Notes: a model not told the origin generated them from the letters alone. DNA of 64,000 nucleotides from Ligustrum vulgare (GCA_963555705.1 OY743174.1:25361608-25425607), one strand, 5' to 3'. Positions 32,340-44,750 are shown, numbered from the stretch's first letter. Program-made: numbers and translations.

Positions 32340-32848
32340 CTAGTCCCTCAAATCCGATGTGGTCATTTATGGGCGGATCGAATTTGCCATAGGTTCGAAG
32401 TGTTGGTTTTGTTCTGGGAACTTTCCGTAAGTGAACAGCCACATGATTGTAGTTTTACCCTAATTTCGTTATTTCCATTTTTTTATAATTAATTCGCAAC
32501 CAATTAGATGGAGATCAATACATAGTGCTACGAACTCACGGCGCAGAATGCCATTCTTTAGTGAGGCGTGGACTCAAGGTAAAGTAGACCTACTATTTTT
32601 GCTTTCTCTCCCAGGCGAATGTTGGGGATATGCCAACATACCCTTTAGGCGGCACATTTAAGACAAAGAGACTGCTGGTATCTGTTTCCAAGAAATATGC
32701 AGGAGGGGGGCACCTTACTGCACGTGGAGTACACTTTGGTAGTTGAATGGTTTCTTCCCTTCCTTCTACAGCTGGCACTTGATTAGGCCTTCCCCCAAGA
32801 TACGTGGGTTATCTAAATCAATCATGCGGCTCAAAGACCAAGGGTTTG
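32340..32848 (-). other. 3' untranslated part of the Tat-like element
   Basis: Non-coding sequence between the 3' LTR and the solo LTR inserted at 32849. It resumes at 35200. Confidence 0.6.
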
Positions 32849-33089
32849 TGTAGCGACCGAGAAATTTTAAAATTTAAAAGCTAGTTTTAATGAACTTGTC
32901 GCTAGACTCTCCAAATCCTAACGGTCAAAATTTGCGCTCTCTTCTAGCCTACTAGTTATTTTGAGATTTTAAGAAAGAAATTTATATTCATAAGTTTAAG
33001 TCCAAATTGAGATTTCAAAATTTGTCGAAAATCGTTATCCCATTTTTTGAACCCGAGACCTTATTTTAATTCAAAATTCACATTTCTGA

Positions 33090-33176
<87 letters not shown>

Positions 33177-35199
33177 CATCATCATCATCATCATCATCAT
33201 TAATACAAAAATTAATTCTCAGCCCTTCCAAATTCATAACTTCAGCCTATTCAACTTCCCAATTAATGATCGGTTACAGAGAAATTAATTCTCAGCCCTT
33301 CCAAATTCATAACCCCAGCCTATTCAACTTCCCAATCAATGATCGGTCACAATTTCTTCAAATTCCATCTCTTCAAATTCCATGGAGTTACAGGCTGTAT
33401 AAATTTGCCCTCATCCTCTTACATTTCCTCCCCATTTTTTGAAGATTGGCAGCTTGGGTAAATTTCCTTCATGTCTGCAATATACAAGTTTAAGATTGTC
33501 AAACACCTCCAAATCGAGCTTCACCAAGACACTGACCACTTTAAAAAATCCACACTACATACATGTTTTCAGAAAATGCACATAATCAAGATACACACCA
33601 TTAGCACTTCCGAACCCATCAACAACACGAACTCCACCATAAGCCCCTTTCACTACTGAAACAACTTCAAGCCCAACCATCCAATTCACAACCCACAAAC
33701 TGAACCTCCATCACTGAATTCAAGAGTCACAAACAATCTGCAATGATTTCATATGAACGAACCCAACTCCATCGAATCATCACCGCATCGTCACCTCCAA
33801 ACCGGGGCTGCCCGTTCAAAAATCAAACCAAAATCACACCAAAAACCAAGAATAAATAAATCCCAAAGATCTACCTCGATTTTCGACCTGCATCACCGGA
33901 GATTTTCCAAATCCAAGTCGCGACTGTCCTCGGTTCTCTCGCCAAAATCAGTCCTAACCTGCCCCAAAATCGCCATCTTTTCACCGACCTAGTCTCCACC
34001 ATATGATGGTGGCACCACTGCCGGTCGAGCGCCGCCAGCCTCTGGTGTTGTAGATGGCCGATCGCTATCTCTCTCTCTCTCTTGTCTGGCTCCCACGAAA
34101 TGAGAAGAGGAAAAGAATTGGTTTTTATTAAATATCTGATTTTCAAAAATAGCCTTTCAGTCCCCAGTTTTCTAAAGTATTTAATTCGGCCCCTCAAGTT
34201 TTAAAATCAGTTAATTCAGTTCTAAAACCATTTATTTCAGTCCCTCATGATTTAAAACGTTTTATCGCAGCCCTGCAGTTTCTGCTGAAATTCTTATTTG
34301 GCCAGAAGCTATCTAATTTTGTAAAACAGTCCCCAAATTTATTTAAATCATTTAATTCAATCCTAAAATATTCAGTCCCAAGTTTTAAAAGTTAATATTT
34401 TAAGCCCCTGCAGTTTTAAAATATTTTAGCCAACCCATGATTTCTTACAATTATCTTACTTAGTCCCTAAAGTCTTTTAAAAATCCTATTTTATACAAAT
34501 TCATCTTTTTAAACCTGATTAATCCAAGATATAATTATATTTATTTATTTTATAGGACTAGATGAGGCGCGAGAAAATTAGAAGTATTATTCCCGTTTGC
34601 TCAATACTCGAGAAATAAGGTAGACTCAAATCTACAAACTTTATTTTCAAAAGTGCGCATCAATGATTATTTGGATTATAAGTTTAACATGTATGATTGT
34701 GTTCATGAGAATTACTTGCTTTACAAGCATGAGACTATGTTACGAGAATTTACTTGCTTAAATGCATGAGACTTGGACTTGTATTTATTTACTTGTTCAT
34801 GAGATTACTGGTGATCGTTAGACACCTGAGACTTGAATATCATGATTATGTGTTTAAATTTATAATGTCAATTGATTATTATGCACGAGTCTACTGGGTA
34901 TTTCTTTGAAATACTCACTTTTTCCAAAAAACCAATTTTGCAGATGACGGAGTTGGCGACGAGGTGTATGATGGTGGTCATTATTGAGATTTCCGAAATG
35001 TTTTTATTTGAAATTGAAACTCATTTATTTCAAGTTTGTTTCATCGATTTATTTTATATAAACGAAATGTTGACCATTTGAGAAAATTTTTATAAAATTA
35101 CGTGATTGACATTCCAGTTATTTTCCGCTTAATCTTATTTAGAAAGTAAATTGAGACGATGAAGTGACGATCCGAGTATTTACAACTCGGGGCGTTACA
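32849..35199 (+). mobile_element. Solo LTR C (chromovirus-type), 2.35 kb, exact target duplication
   Basis: Starts TGTAGCGACCGAG, ends CTCGGGGCGTTACA. Flanked by GTTTG at 32844-32848 and 35200-35204. Contains the microsatellite at 33089-33199 and an adjacent ~67-bp tandem duplication (AATTAATTCTCAGCCCTTCC at 33211 and 33284). The small ORFs at 33047-34197 are not genes. Confidence 0.9.
33089..33199. repeat. (ATT)n(ATC)n microsatellite
   Basis: About 29 ATT units followed by eight ATC units inside solo LTR C. Confidence 0.95.
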
Positions 35200-35204
35200 G
35201 TTTG

Positions 35205-35698
35205 AGACTATTGGGTTTCTTATAAAGCGTCCTTCACCCCAGCTTTTCTCCTTTAACAGTTTCTAAGAATTTTCGTAGTAACTCTTTCGCAAGTAATTGT
35301 AGTATTCTTCCTTTTCTTACGAGTCTTTCAGCATTTCTCGAGGATTTTCAACTCAACAAATCGTCTCAATCATCCAACACCTTCCATCGGCACGTTTTGC
35401 TTTCGAGTACTCAACCTTGAACGCTCATTTTTTGCAGGTAAATTTCTTTTCCTCCGCATGTGCGAAACCCCCCCTTTTTTTTATTTCTAATCTTCGAGTG
35501 TTGGTTTGAAAGCTTTGTTTTGCATTTTTGTCTTCCTCTTGATAAGTCTGGACTACTTTTAAGAAAAAATGGAAAGAGTTGGGAGAACGGGTTCACAGGA
35601 ACTGTTGACAATGACGATTCCTGTCAGCGGTTTATGCCCATTGTCTTTATTGATTTTTAGTTCTCGCTTCTTTAGGGAACATATTAAGAGGAGGAATA
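35205..35698. other. Leader of the antisense extra ORF / Tat 3' region
   Basis: Non-coding by eye. A plus-strand ORF starts at 35569, but recognisable composition begins only around 35700. Confidence 0.4.
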
Positions 35699-36500
35699 TA
35701 AAATATGGCAGTATAATTAATTTGGATGATTCTGACAGTGAAGACGAAAAGAACCAGACCTACATGGCTCACCTACCATCCGACGAGGAGGCCTCTTTGC
35801 GGGAACTCCGAAGCAAGCGAGATAGGGATTTGAGAAGAGAAAAGGCAGTGGGCTCTTCTTCTGGTCATCGGGACCTTGGCTTAAGTATTAGGGCTCTGTT
35901 TAGGGTGCATAAGGAAGAATTAGGACTATCTGAGGAGGAAATAGACCAGGTCGAAGGTTGGGTGGACCTGATAAACAAAGTATCAGGGTATCACGTAGAT
36001 CCTGACCCGAACCCAGAGTTCTGGGAAAGCAGTGAAATTGCTTCAGAAATTTGAGGCATTGATTTGGCAAGTGCTTCGGCGAAATTCAGGATACCAGAAG
36101 GGGTCCAATTGGTGCACTCCACGCCTTCTTGTCGACCCTGCAGTCTTCCCCCAGGTCAGGTGGCAGTTTGCTATGATGCTTTATCCTTTGGGATGAGGCT
36201 GCCCCTACACCCTTTTTTTAGGGCACTGCTAAGGAGTTACAACTTGTGTCCTTACCAGTTGGCTCTGAACTTCTGGACTTATGCCGTGGGTACTTGGCTG
36301 GTGTGGTAAGAGGTCAACCCCGAGTACCCCATCTCGTTGCACATCATCCACACTTATACACTCTAAAGAAATCTATTAGAAGGGATAAGGATGTGAGGTC
36401 AGATGTTAAGGATTGGTACTACCTGTCTCCCATAGGCTCATACCCTCCTATTATCACTGGACATCCTACTTCGATAAAGAATTGAAGAAACCAGTGGTAC
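35699..36500 (+). pseudogene. Antisense extra ORF of the Tat-like element, Transposase_28-like part
   Basis: Plus-strand coding, antisense to gag-pol. An acidic N-terminal part (LDDSDSEDEKN, SEEEIDQVEGW) is followed one frame over by QVAVCYDALSFGMRLPLHPF and FRALLRSYNLCPYQLALNFW. That is the signature of the putative gypsy-type domain PF04195 (Transposase_28), known from antisense ORFs of RIRE2-like Tat elements. A second frame change near 36300 leads to KDWYYLSPIG. Molecular function of this family is unknown. Confidence 0.65.
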
Positions 36501-37015
36501 TGGGTTGCGAGGGAGTAGCAGAGCTCGTCTGTGGACCCCACTCCGGAAATCATCGTTCCTCGAACTCTTTCCTCCCCTAGTGAGTCTTGTCTTTGCTTCG
36601 CGTCATCAAGTGTTGTGTGTTATCTACTTCCCATTTTTGCTCATCGCTTTTAATTTATTTTCTTACTTTGTTGGCTTATGACAGGGTCCACTTTCGCCTA
36701 CCTCCTCTTCGACGCAAATCTATCAGCAGTGAGGCGCCTATTTGCCTTTCAAGGCACTTTTTAGAAGGTCATTCAACAAAACAAACTTTTTGTCAAGCAT
36801 AGCCTTATGAGAGCCATGAGTAAGTAGAGTTTTCTTATTTCCTTCATAGCTTTTGTCTCAACATTCAGAGTCTCATCCTTCTCTCTTTTCTACTAGGTTC
36901 CAAGGACTTCCCTAAGATCTCTCTGAAGGGCCTCATGTCCAAAAAGATCCCTGCTGCCCTTCGCCATGGCAACGAAATCTAGAGGAAGCAGAAAATAGTA
37001 CTTGCTAACCTGCAA

Positions 37016-38360
37016 GTGGGGGTGGCAAAGGAGGTATCCGAAGCATCCACCGCCCAGCTTAAAGGTCCTCTTCCTGCATTATTGCCACCCCCCAGTTTTT
37101 TTCCAGTGGGTCCCCAACAGTCAAACTTGGAAAAAGAGGCCGAACCCACGAGGGTCACCATAACGGGGAAAGGGAAGAGGTCAGATCGGGGTAGATCTAA
37201 GAGGGAAAGAGATTCTAAAAATGTCTTGGTGCCATCTTCCCTATCCGAGGATATTTTCGAGCCCATATCCGAGGATGAGCCTGCTCCTTTAAAGAGGCTC
37301 AAGAGGGGCAAGAATACCACTTCTGTACCTCCGCCACCGGAGACTCAAGACTTGGAGGACGATCCTTCCGTGTCAATTTCGGGGCTGGCTTATGAAGTGA
37401 CACCTGCGGGGGCGGAAGAGCTCAAGCAAATTAAGGCTAGAGTCCTTCCCAGGGATGTCACATTCGATCCCTCTTTGCTCTTCTCCCCCAACTCCCCTCC
37501 TGCCAGGGATGCCTTGGTCACTGAACAGTTTTGGACTAGGGTTGGTCCGCCTTTTCTTCCAGCGCCACCCCTCCCAAAAGTTACTTGCTGCCAAGGCCAT
37601 GAATGCTAGAGCGCTGGCCCTTATAGACGAGGTGGAATCCTCTATGGTGGAAGTGCAGCGAGACAAAAAAGATGCGGAGACTGCAATTCGTCATGCGGAC
37701 AACATGCTGAAAGAAATTAATGATCTTAAAGATCAATTGTCCATAGCCCGCAAGTCCTCCTCAGAGGATAGGGCCCTTGCGAAGCGCCTTCAGGAGGATA
37801 ACAAGAAGCAAAGGTGTGACCTCCGGGCCTCTGAGTCAGATGTGGTGACTCTGTGCAAGAAGCTTGACAACTCCAACCGTGCGCAGTCCATCATAGCTGA
37901 AGCCCTAATGGAAGCAAATTCTATGAAGGCCAAACTGGCAGCCCAGGTAGCAGAAATTACCACTAAGCTGCAAGGGGAGGTGGAGGCTAGGAAGAAGGCT
38001 GAGGAGGATTATACCTCCCTGGAGAAACACATTGACTCCATAATTACTGAAGCCTTGGAGCATACCATAGCAGCTAGAGTGGAGGAGGTCATGGGGGCCA
38101 ATGTGTCGGAGGCAGTTCAGAATTTCAAGGACACTTTTGAAGCCCCTGAGTATGAGGCTATGCAGAGAGTTTTTGGGAATATCGAGGCTAGGATGTCCTT
38201 GGGGGATGTAAAAGAGGCTTTTCCAAACTTGGACATTTACCAGATCGAGGCCTTATACCCAGAGCCACAAGATTCAGAGGAAGGCCCTCCTACTGATGAT
38301 CCTTCCGACTCCTGCCAAATTGTACCAGGCGGAGACTCTACAAAAGGCGTCCTTCAATAA
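37016..38360 (+). pseudogene. C-terminal coiled-coil part of the antisense extra ORF
   Basis: Two overlapping frames (37016-37609 and 37455-38360) connect at about 37600. The first is Ser/Pro/charged and low-complexity. The second is a long coiled coil (ALIDEVESSMVEVQRDKKD, AEITTKLQGEVEARKKAEED) ending in an acidic tail. PF04195 proteins commonly end in such a coiled coil. Between 36580 and 36900 two GT...AG intervals (GTGAGTCTTG ... TATGACAG and GTAAGTAGAG ... CTACTAG) look like introns, so the ORF may have been a spliced gene. Confidence 0.6.
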
Positions 38361-38979
38361 ATGCAGTAGTAGTAGTTTTTTTTTTTTTTTTAGATACATT
38401 TCTCAAATTTTGAAGATGTAACGATTAATTATAGAAACAATGTGATTACTCCATTAGCTCAAATTTTGAAGTGTAAATGTCTCAATATTTTGATCATTTT
38501 TTGGAGTTGAATATTTGTGTGACAGAAATCTTTGGATTTATATGACATTGTCATTGTCTGTAAGTCTGAAAAAAATCGTGAACTTTCTAAATTTTTTGTA
38601 TACTTGTATAACGTGATAGTCCCTCAGATCTAAGCAGCTTAAGAAATTCATGTTTGTTGGTTGGGTCTGACTTGATAAATATTTGGTCATATTCGTGTTA
38701 TATCCTTTTAGTACTTGCGATTTATTAGCTAAGCGAGTTGTTGCCGATGTTTATCTCTTTTAGCTAAGACGCAATAAATGCAGTGTCGTTTTATAATAGT
38801 CCATTGTTTGATGAAGTTCAAGTATAGTACTGTCATCATTTTAGTGTCTCTTGATTACCATAAGTAGAGTTATACTTTCTCATGAACAAAAATAACTTTA
38901 GCATTTTTAACATCCGCCATGTTTAACGAAGAGCACTTGATGCAATTTTTAACATAACTCGCTTCAAATTTTCATTAAA
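38361..38979. other. Unassigned DNA replacing the integrase C-terminus
   Basis: AT-rich, no coding sequence. It sits where the rest of the integrase core should be, so it is either an unidentified insertion or the scar of a deletion. Confidence 0.4.
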
Positions 38980-39327
38980 TTATGTGGAGACGTTATAATC
39001 ATTCAAGGGGAACTTGATTTTATTGAAAATAACGACGAAGTAATCAATTGCCACTATTGCAAAATAATTGTTACCAGTGCCTTGGGACATAGGACCAATA
39101 ATATCGACCACCCACTTCGCGAAAGGCCAGGGGCTGGTTACCAAGGTCAATTCGTGATGCTGCTGATGCGGTATGGCTGCATGCCTCTGACATTTATCGC
39201 ACCTGTGGACAAAGCTATGGGAATCCTTTCGCATGATTGGCCAAAAATATCCCTGTTTGAGGACTTTCCGAGCCAATGACAACGCTCCAGCATGGTTGCC
39301 ACATATACCCTCGTGAATCTCTTTCAT
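38980..39327 (-). pseudogene. Tat-like integrase fragment (HHCC and first catalytic Asp)
   Basis: The minus strand reads MKEIHEGICGNHAGALSLAR, then CDKCQRHA, the H-H-C-C zinc-binding module, then WVVDIIGPM with the first Asp of the D,D-E core. The sequence leaves the family after VAIDYF, so the second Asp and the Glu are missing. Upstream it is separated from the rest of pol by the 39342-41010 insertion. Confidence 0.85.
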
Positions 39328-39341
39328 TATATACTGTCCTT

Positions 39342-41010
39342 TGATAAGTGTATTTTACACAATTATTTTGCTTTTAAATCGACAATTTAATTGACAAGTT
39401 GAGCGAATTTCTACTTATAAATTGTGTTTATCTTGTACAATTATGTACAACCTCAATTGGAAAGAAAATGAACAAGATTGGAGAGCAATTGAGTGAAAAA
39501 GGGAGCAATTTTGATGTTCAAGGACCTAATTGAAAGAAATCAAAAGTTCGGGGACTCAATTCAACATCTCAAAAAGTTGGAGGACTAAAGATGCAAATAT
39601 TTCAGGGGCATAGTTGTAATAAAAGTCTAAATTCGAGGACTAAATTGAAGAAGACCAGAAGTTGGAGGACCCAATTGCAAATCATGGAAGGACGGAGTTG
39701 CCAGGTGAACCACGCGATCGCGTGTCTCGACTAGGTCGCGTTCGCGAAATCAGGCCAAAAATCAACCTGAGAGTTTTCAGCCTAACCACGCGATTGCGAG
39801 GCATTCAGCCACGCGATCGCGTGGTCATAATTTTGACCAACCGAATTTTAATTTCTGATTTTATTATTTTTGTCTAAGGGCGTGTTTGACACAATTGTGG
39901 ACGCGTTTTTGGACTTTTTTAGGTCAGATTTTTGGGGGAATTTATACCCCCACTTCTCTCTTTACTTTTATCCCAATTTTTCACTCCAAAAACCCTAGCC
40001 CCTTTCCCTCTTTTCTCTCTTCTCTTTTCTTCTTCTTCTTTTCTTTTCTTTTCTTTTCTTTATTTTTTGCTTTAGTTTGTAATTTTAGTTTGTAGTTTAG
40101 TTTTGTTTCTATGTTGCTAGTCTCCATTGGATCAAAGAAGCAAGAAGAAATGGGGAAATACAAAACAAAGTCAAAGAATTCTTGGAGCAAAAAATCAAGA
40201 GAAGTGATTTATTTCATTATCTTGTATTTTTAATCTTTGATTTCTATATTTTGTGATGTATTTTGTTAAAACATCAACTTTTGTGCAATATTTATACAAT
40301 GGGCTAGTTGTTTTATGTAAGAATGATTGATGTAGCTTAACTTAGTTTAAGTAATTTTAATGTTTGTTTATTAATTTTGAGCTTATTTCATGTGTGTTTG
40401 TTATTGAGATTATTCCATGTGTTTGATTGATCACCAAATATATGTTTTGTGAAGTGTATGGTAATCGAGAGATATTGTACATTTTAGACCAAATAACAAA
40501 TGCTCTAGGTTCTTGTTAAGGATAGAGATATACCTTAAACCCTAGATGATCCATTGAGCTATTTTCACAAAGAGTTAATGCAATTGATTGGGCTTTAATC
40601 GACATAGAGATATAGTAGGTTAAACCAATTGATTAGGGTTAATTTCACTCGAGAGAGGTAATTAGCTAAGCTTGGAAAATCGGGTCTAACATTGTAAATG
40701 AGTAATTTATTAATTTGCATGTGTTGAGAAATTACTTAAGCGAGAGTTAAGTGAAATCATGAATCTCAATTATTTTATCTTTCATTTTCCTTATTTTAAT
40801 TTGGTTTAAAATTATTTTCTTAAATTTAGAATTTTCCAAAACCAACTTTTAATTGTGTGTTTCTTTTTATTGTTAGAAATAAATTAATTAAAGTTGTATA
40901 ATCTAAAGTAAACATTCCTCGTGGGATCGACAATCCGGACTCAAAAGGTCCACTTTATTACTTGTACGCGACCCCTGCGCTTGCGGTACACACTATATTT
41001 TGAGCAAATA
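39342..41010 (+). mobile_element. LTR-like insertion in the integrase region, 1.67 kb
   Basis: Starts TGATAAGTGTATTTTACAC and is flanked on both sides by TCCTT (39337-39341 and 41011-41015). The Tat integrase reading resumes across it (CVGPEEG on one side, YIMKEIHEG on the other). The right edge (GTACGCGACCCCTGCGCTTG then GGTACACAC...) resembles LTR ends of other plant elements, but the last bases are not a clean CA. No coding capacity: probably a solo LTR. A cluster of CCACGCGATCGCGTGG-like palindromes lies at 39709-39827. Confidence 0.65.
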
Positions 41011-41600
41011 TCCTTCCTCCGGCCCAACGCATAGCAGGAAAGGAGAGGTGTAGCTCCGTTTATAGAGCAGATCGTCCAAGAGGACAAAATTTGCTGCATA
41101 CCTTTGCAGTTTTCAAGCTGCTTCCGGCTCGTCTGGTAGAGCTTGATGTTTCAAGTATGGGAGAATAGGATTCATCCAAGAACCTTCTTCTTCTATTGCC
41201 AAAATTTCCGCCCCCTGTTCGATGGAAGAGATCGGCAGATGCTCAATTGGCACCATGTTGAGGAGCTCGGCATCCTTACTGCTTACTAGTTTAGACAAAG
41301 CGTCTACATTAGAATTCTGAGTTCTGGGAATATGAAGCAGTTCAATTTTTTCGAAGTGGGCAACTAAGTCCTTTATTTTCTTCAAGGATACAATCATGGT
41401 TGGCTCTTTGGCAGAGAACCGTCCGTTAAATTGGCTTATGACAAGCTTCTAGTCACTGCTTGCCACCACTGACTTAATTTTTAGAGCTTTTGCAAGCCTT
41501 AATCAAGCTAGGAGAGCCTCATATTCTGAAACATTATTCGAGGCCCTAAAGCCAAAGCGAATCGCGCTACGTAGCTTGTGTCCCTCCGAGCTCACCAGCA
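41011..41600 (-). pseudogene. Second (archaeal-type) RNase H and integrase N-terminus of the Tat-like element
   Basis: Reads GILLVSSEGHKLRSAIRFGF, then ASNNVSEYEALL and SSD, the Asp/Glu/Asp landmarks of the extra RNase H typical of Tat elements. A linker with HIPRTQNSNVDALSKL follows, and then the start of integrase (LLDDLLYKRSYTSPFLLCVG). Stops occur after EALLA and after SSD. Known family role: cleavage of the RNA strand of hybrids. Confidence 0.75.
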
Positions 41601-42110
41601 GTATCCCCGCCTCAGATCTTCCTTCCACGGAGGACCCATCAATGAACAACTTCCACTCAAGGCTATTATCCATGCTATAATCATCTCAACCTCAGGTGGG
41701 TGCGTAAACTCAACTATGAAATCTGCTAATGCTTGGCCCTTTATAGACGTCCGAGGCACATAATGCAGGTCGTATTTGCTAATTTCTATCCCCCATTTCA
41801 TTAACCTTCCAGATACATCTGGTTTCTGTAATACCCGTTTCATATGAAAGTTTGTGAGAACATGTATTGAGTGCGATTGAAAGTAGGGACGGAGTTTGCG
41901 AGCCCCAGTAATCAATGCGAGAGCAAGTTTTTTCCATATCTGAGTAACGTGTTTCTGCATCCAACATGGCTTTGCTCACATAATAAACCGGGAACAGATT
42001 CTCATCCTCCTCTCTGACCAACACTGAGCTAACAGCCTCCTTTGACACAGCTACATACAGAGAGAGTGGTTCACCAACCTTTGGTTTTGACAATAGGGGG
42101 CCCATCCTAA
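41601..42110 (-). pseudogene. First RNase H domain of the Tat-like element
   Basis: Minus-strand pieces LSLYVAVSKEAVSSVLVRE, YYVSKAMLDAETRYSDMEK and YDLHYVPRTSIKGQALADFI follow the Ty3 RNase H order and connect to RT at the right. Frames change near 41960 and 41780. Confidence 0.75.
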
Positions 42111-42118
42111 AAATGCTT

Positions 42119-43017
42119 TCAGGTCGAAAAAAGCTTGTTCACATTCCGATGTCCATTGAAATAATTTCCCCCTTTCAAGACCTTAAAAAATGGCAAGTAT
42201 TTGTCAGTGGACTTGGAGACGAATCGACTCAAAGTAGCGATTCTTCCAGTTAAGCTTTGCACTTCTTTCGGGTTCCGAGGAGAGCGCATGTTAAGTAAAG
42301 CTTTGATATTATCTGGATTGTCTTCAATCCCTCTCCTGTTTACCATAAACCCCAGAAACTTTCCAGACGGTACCCCAAAAGCGCACTTTACAGGGTTAAG
42401 CTTCATCCGATATTTTCTCAATATATCAGAGGCATTTGATAAATGGCAGACATGTTCTGAGGCAACCATACTTTTGACTAACATGTCATCGACATACACC
42501 TCCATGGTACTTCCCAATTGTTCTTCAAAACATATGATTTACTAACCTCTGATAGGTGGCCCCTACATTTTTTAAACTGAACAGCATGGCTTTATAACAA
42601 TAGAGTCCCCTGTCCGTGATAAACGAGGTGTGCTCCTGATCCAGAGTCATGCATGGGGATCTGATTGTACCCGGAGTAGGCATCCATAAAGCTCAACATC
42701 TCATGTCCTGCCATGGAATCAACTAATTGATCAATTCGAGGAAGAGGGAAGCTGTCTTTTGGGCATGCTTGGTTTAAATTTGAAAAGTCAATGCATACTC
42801 TCAACTTCCCATTCTTCTTGGGAACCAAAACACGATTCGACACCCACTTCGGATACCGAGATTCTCTGATGAAGCCATTTTTCAATAGCCTCGCCACCTC
42901 TTCTTTCAAGGCGTCATATTTGTCCGAACTAATTGGTCTCCTCTTCTGCCTGTGTCCAGGGTTTCTTGGGTCAAGTTGGAGCCTGTGACAAGCTACTTCA
43001 GGATAAATTCCGATCAT
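42119..43017 (-). pseudogene. Reverse transcriptase of the Tat-like element
   Basis: The 43017-42592 part gives VLVPKKNGKLRVCIDFSNLN, FPLPRIDQLVDS and MDAYSGYNQIPMH. The 42517-42119 part gives MEVYVDDMLVKS (catalytic Asp-Asp, about 42476-42511) and the thumb region KFLGFMVNRRGIE. A frameshift lies between about 42600 and 42520. Strongly Ty3-like. Confidence 0.88.
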
Positions 43018-43818
43018 GTAATCTTGTTTCCATGCGGCACGTCAAGATTTTCGAGCAAAAAGCTTTTCAGTTGATCTTTGTATTCAGCTAGAGAATCTAA
43101 TCCAATCTGTAACTCCTTGATTGGATCATGTGGATCAACAAAGAAGCATTCCTGCCGTTCGGCTAGAGTAGAGCAACTCTCTCCGGCCATTCTTGGGTCC
43201 AAATCTGCCAGATCCTCTTCCGGTGTGACATCTTCTCCCTCGGTTGGCCCTTCACCCAATCTTTCAGGGTCTGGAGCAGCCTTGGCCATTACCATATCAC
43301 TAATCATGTTTACGCTCCGATCTTGAAACTTTCGGATAGCATTTGTGTAACAGACCCGTGATTCAGTTTGGCTCCCCCTAACAATAGATGTACCATGCTC
43401 CATTGGGAACTTCAGGCAAATATACTTCATATAAGTTGCAGCCCCTAAGTCAATGAAACCAGGCCTCCCAATTGAGCCGTGATAAGAGGAGGTTTTGTCA
43501 ACAATTAAGAACTCCATGGGTATTCTTGAGAGAGTTGGAGTCTGCCCTACTTCCGACATAAGGGTTACGGATCCTCTGAGAGTTATGTTGTTTCCAATGA
43601 ATCCATATATTGGATCTAGGACTGGAATAAGGGGGTATTAATCCACATCTTATCAAAAGTTACCCCATAAATCACGCTCACCGAAGCACCATCATCCACC
43701 AGCATCCGTGACAATCCATTCTGAGCCACCACCACCCGAATAACCAACGCATCATTATGTGGGAAGTGCACCCCAATAGAGTCATCTTGGGTGAACGTGA
43801 TAGGTTCTGTTTTGGACA
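43014..43818 (-). pseudogene. Protease and linker of the Tat-like element
   Basis: The minus strand from 43818 reads TEPITFTQDDSIGVHFPHND and then RMLVDDGASVSVIY, the retropepsin site (Asp-Asp-Gly here; Tat elements commonly have Asp-Asn-Gly or similar). After a shift near 43600 comes MEFLIVDKTSSYHGSIGRPG, the post-protease Tat linker, leading to RT. Interrupted upstream by the gag-only element inserted at 43819. Confidence 0.78.
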
Positions 43819-44730
43819 TGATGTGATCCGGACCAGGCATCGAGGGGCGAAGTCGAGCCATCGGCAGTATGACAGTGATCTACGTGCAAAACGGAGCAAG
43901 TTCCGTGTTGGTGTCGAGCCGAGAAGGCGAAAGGATCGATCTGAGGCAGGAAATCAAACAATAAGGCAGAACGTGATTCACGGCCGTAACCTTCATTTTT
44001 ACGGCCGTAACATTCTTCAGGCAAAAACAGGCAGAACGCTTATTACGGCCGTAAGATATTCCTCACGGCCGTAAAACTGAAATTGAAATATTTTACGGCC
44101 GTAACATGTTGATCACGGCCGTAACAGCTAATTGAAGATTGAGACAGAATGTTCATTACGGCCGTAAGCTATATATTCACGGCCGTAATTCAGGATTCCA
44201 GATTTTCCGGAATTTTACCAATTATTTTGTTTCCTTTTATTATTTTTGGTTATTTTCCTATTTTAGAATTTTAGCATAATTAGAATTCTATTTTGAGTAA
44301 ATTAGATGCTAGGTTATTTTGCTTATTTATACGCTTTTCAATTCATTGTAAAAACTTATTAATAAAATTTGTGAGAGGATTCTCCAAAATTGAGAGGTTG
44401 AGTTTATTCCCTTTTTCTTGAACTTATCAAAGATCCGATCTTTGTGGCGTTCTTCCAGCAAACTTATCAAACATTCGTAAGAATATTTGTGGCGTTTCCA
44501 AATTCGATACTTATAAAGGAAATTGACAAGTCCTTGTGGCGTTCACCAATCTTGGTTCTTCAATCCGCATCGCCATAAATTGCGTCGTGATTGTCGGGTC
44601 AAAGCTTTACCATCGTTCTATCCTTATTTTTCGTTGTTTGTCTTGTGTCGATCTGATCTAGATCTATCCTAGGGTTTTAAATATCGTTATTCCGCGTGTT
44701 CGACGAGATTTCCCGACCGGGATCGCGTCA
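43819..44730 (+). repeat. 5' LTR of the gag-only element
   Basis: 912 bp. Contains eight ACGGCCGT palindromes between 43979 and 44190, a TATA-like TTTATAC near 44328, and repeated (C/T)TTGTGGCGTT motifs at 44435-44530. Confidence 0.92.
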
Positions 44731-44732
44731 TC

Positions 44733-44750
44733 TGGTATCAGAGCTTGGAT
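44733..44750 (+). other. Primer binding site (initiator tRNA-Met type)
   Basis: TGGTATCAGAGCTTGGAT, two bases after the 5' LTR. Confidence 0.9.

Noticed and set aside
33047..33442. 131-codon ORF with a long Leu/Ser run resembling a membrane segment
   Set aside because: Comes from the (ATT)n(ATC)n microsatellite inside solo LTR C; no family resemblance.
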